From Rhodospirillaceae bacterium UBA6219 (GTDB lineage: Bacteria; Pseudomonadota; Alphaproteobacteria; Rhodospirillales; Magnetospirillaceae): DNA of 64,000 nucleotides. How positions within the stretch are numbered: the first letter of the stretch is position 1; each line of letters begins with the position of its first letter. This document shows positions 62,576 to 64,000 of this stretch, in pieces. The stretch covers positions 26,539-90,538 of the forward strand of contig DISD01000068.1 of the NCBI GenBank assembly GCA_002435715.1, in the 5' to 3' direction. Below the pieces are notes generated by a model, which did no database searches, was not told the origin of the DNA, and saw nothing but the letters and a program-made list of their open reading frames with translations. The position numbers and the translations under genes are program-made.

Positions 62576-63471
62576 TTGCCCCCTCCGGCATCGGCTCCGC
62601 GGCGGCGGCGTTCCGGCATCGGCGGTTTTTCGAAAGGCAGGATGCCACCCAAGCCGAAATCGACGATGGCCACGTATTCCAGTTCGTGGCGTTGGACGAA
62701 GGGTTCGACGCGGATGATGCCGTCGGTGGTCGACGCCACCACGCCAATGGGCAGGCCGGGCGGGAAGGCGGCGCCCGAGGCGGCGGTGATGATGCGGTCG
62801 CCCACGGAAATCGACGGGTTGCCGGCCACGTAATTCAGCTTGGGCCGCGCCTTGTTGTCCCCGGTCAGGATGGCCCGGGTGCGCGAGCTTTCCACCACCA
62901 CCGGGATCTTGGCGTTGATGTCGGTGAGTAACAGCAGACGCGACGAACGGTCGCCCACTTCAGCGATATAGCCGATCAGGGTTTCCCCCGACAGCACCGC
63001 CTGTCCCTTGCGCACGCCGTCACGCGAACCGGCGTTCAGCAGCATGGAATGACCATAGGCCGAGCCCAGATCGCCGATCACCCGGGCGGTGACGAAGGCG
63101 GCGTCGGCGTCGGTGACCACGTTCAAATGTTCGTGCAGGACGGCATTTTCGGCGTCCAGACGCCGGGCCACCGTCTGCCAGTGCAGCAGGCGTTGGTTTT
63201 CCTGGCGCAGGCGGGCGTTTTCGGCGCGCAACGACGCCAGTTCGCGAATGCTTTCGCTGATCTCGGCGACGGTGGCGGCGGGGCGCGACAACGCGTCCAG
63301 GATGGGGGCGACGGCATCGGCCACCGAGGTGCGGACACGTTCGATCAGGACAATGTCGGCCTTACCCAGGATCATCAGCGCGAAAGCGGCGACAACCAGG
63401 GAGACGAAAGCGAAACGTTGGGCCAAAAGCCGCAATGTCGCCAGGCGTCCGACCGCACCGGACTGCTTCAC
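62572..63471 (-). CDS. mreC: Rod-shape protein MreC
   Basis: 299 residues from GTG 63471 (AAGGGG upstream). One membrane helix (about 20-36), a coiled coil (about 70-105, LRAENARLRQENQRLLHW), and two beta-domain segments (TARVIGDLGSAYGHSMLLNAG; IITAASGAAFPPGLPIGVV). It scaffolds PBP2-RodA in the periplasm. The C-terminal tail is Arg-rich and short. Confidence 0.95.
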   Translation of the reverse strand: MKQSGAVGRLATLRLLAQRFAFVSLVVAAFALMILGKADIVLIERVRTSVADAVAPILDALSRPAATVAEISESIRELASLRAENARLRQENQRLLHWQTVARRLDAENAVLHEHLNVVTDADAAFVTARVIGDLGSAYGHSMLLNAGSRDGVRKGQAVLSGETLIGYIAEVGDRSSRLLLLTDINAKIPVVVESSRTRAILTGDNKARPKLNYVAGNPSISVGDRIITAASGAAFPPGLPIGVVASTTDGIIRVEPFVQRHELEYVAIVDFGLGGILPFEKPPMPERRRRGADAGGGN

Positions 63472-63557
63472 GCTATTCCCCTTTTTTCCTGAATCGCGGC
63501 CGCCGGCAGGGCCGGCGACCAATTCAGGTCAGACTACTACATATTGAGAGCCGAAAA

Positions 63558-64000
63558 CTAGTACATGCTGGACAGCACGTTCTTCAGCTTGGGCATTTCT
63601 TCAAGCGCACGGCCGGTTCCCAAGGCGACGCAGGACAGCGGGTCGTCGGCGATGGACACCGGCAGGCCGGTGGCGTGACGCAACACATAGTCCAGGTTGG
63701 ACAGCAAAGCGCCACCGCCGGTCAGCACGATGCCCTTGTCGACGATGTCGGCGGCCAGTTCGGGGGCGGTGTGTTCCAGGGCGACCTTGACCGCCTCGAT
63801 GATGGCGCCCACCGGCTCGGCCAGGGATTCGGCGATCTGGCGTTCGGAAACGATCAGTTCCTTGGGCACGCCGTTCATCAGGTCGCGGCCCTTGATTTCC
63901 ATGGTGCGGCCTTCGCCGTCTTCCGGCGGGCAGGCGGAACCGATTTCCTTCTTGATGCGTTCCGAAGAACCTTCACCGATCAGCAGGTTATGGTTGCGGC
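63558..64000 (-). CDS. mreB: Actin-like protein MreB, 5' end cut by window
   Basis: The C-terminal ~147 residues are visible, open to the right edge: RNHNLLIGEGSSERIKKEIG, then IVLTGGGALLSNLDYVLRHATG and PLSCVALGTGRALEEMP, as in MreB. It forms membrane-bound filaments that organise the wall-elongation complex encoded downstream. Confidence 0.96.
   Translation of the reverse strand, partial: RNHNLLIGEGSSERIKKEIGSACPPEDGEGRTMEIKGRDLMNGVPKELIVSERQIAESLAEPVGAIIEAVKVALEHTAPELAADIVDKGIVLTGGGALLSNLDYVLRHATGLPVSIADDPLSCVALGTGRALEEMPKLKNVLSSMY

Noticed and set aside
1..64000. CRISPR arrays, tRNA or rRNA genes, insertion sequences, prophage
   Set aside because: No regularly spaced repeats, cloverleaf sequences, transposase motifs or phage genes were recognised by eye.

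Overview
The window is GC-rich, densely coding bacterial DNA. It reads as a piece of an alphaproteobacterial chromosome, most like the Rhodospirillales (Magnetospirillum-type). The evidence is protein character and gene content: a ferredoxin-type sulfite reductase with a 4Fe-4S APS reductase and fused CysNC, an Anbu operon, Tat-exported periplasmic proteins, and mreBCD-mrdA-rodA. The genus is an inference from overall resemblance. No rRNA, tRNA, CRISPR array, insertion sequence, prophage or magnetosome gene was seen, and no gene-free gap exceeds about 265 bases.

Layout. 1-5.2 kb: a hybrid histidine kinase cut by the left edge, a small exported protein, and an L,D-transpeptidase/MepK-like murein pair. 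5.3-11.3 kb: a rhodanese divergent from an assimilatory sulfate operon (sulfite reductase, cysH, cysD, cysNC). 11.4-16.3 kb: a PAS histidine kinase, glutathione reductase, a MntA/HepT toxin-antitoxin pair whose toxin is frameshifted, and a radical SAM protein. 16.4-20.1 kb: ATP-grasp, alpha-E and Anbu proteasome-like genes, then a Tat-exported carbonic-anhydrase-like protein. 20.4-25.5 kb: a trehalose operon with a membrane-anchored OtsA, OtsB and a GH15 enzyme, then a STAS protein. 25.7-33.1 kb: a SAF-domain oxidoreductase, the stress trio prkA-yeaH-spoVR, a GNAT protein and a DUF454 protein. 33.1-39.8 kb: photolyase, a PdeM-like pseudoenzyme and a HIT protein on the minus strand, then an SGNH-like protein, a DMT exporter, an acyl-CoA synthetase and a small coiled-coil protein. 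40.1-46.2 kb: a PAS-GGDEF-EAL protein and a ferric iron ABC transporter (fbpBCA) with a Fur-type box inside its promoter. 46.3-51.7 kb: purQ-purL, rarD, bolA-like, grxD and an FMN-barrel protein. 51.7-53.7 kb: an outer membrane protein gene interrupted by an amber codon, a VOC enzyme and a MarR regulator. 53.7-58.8 kb: a Fur-box-linked imelysin operon (irpA, diheme oxidoreductase, second imelysin, DUF1513). 58.9-64 kb: the elongasome operon mreB-mreC-mreD-mrdA-rodA, with mreB cut by the right edge.

Functional themes are sulfate assimilation, iron acquisition at two loci with Fur-like operators, trehalose metabolism and stress response, purine synthesis, Fe-S/glutathione chemistry, and wall synthesis including 3-3 crosslinking. 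The least ordinary observations are two apparently recent gene inactivations (hepT and the outer membrane protein), a TPS enzyme attached to a two-helix membrane module, two proteins that have lost the catalytic residues of their families (PdeM-like and SGNH-like), and a His/Cys-rich tail on PBP2. No convincing wholly new multi-gene system was found; most operons match known architectures.
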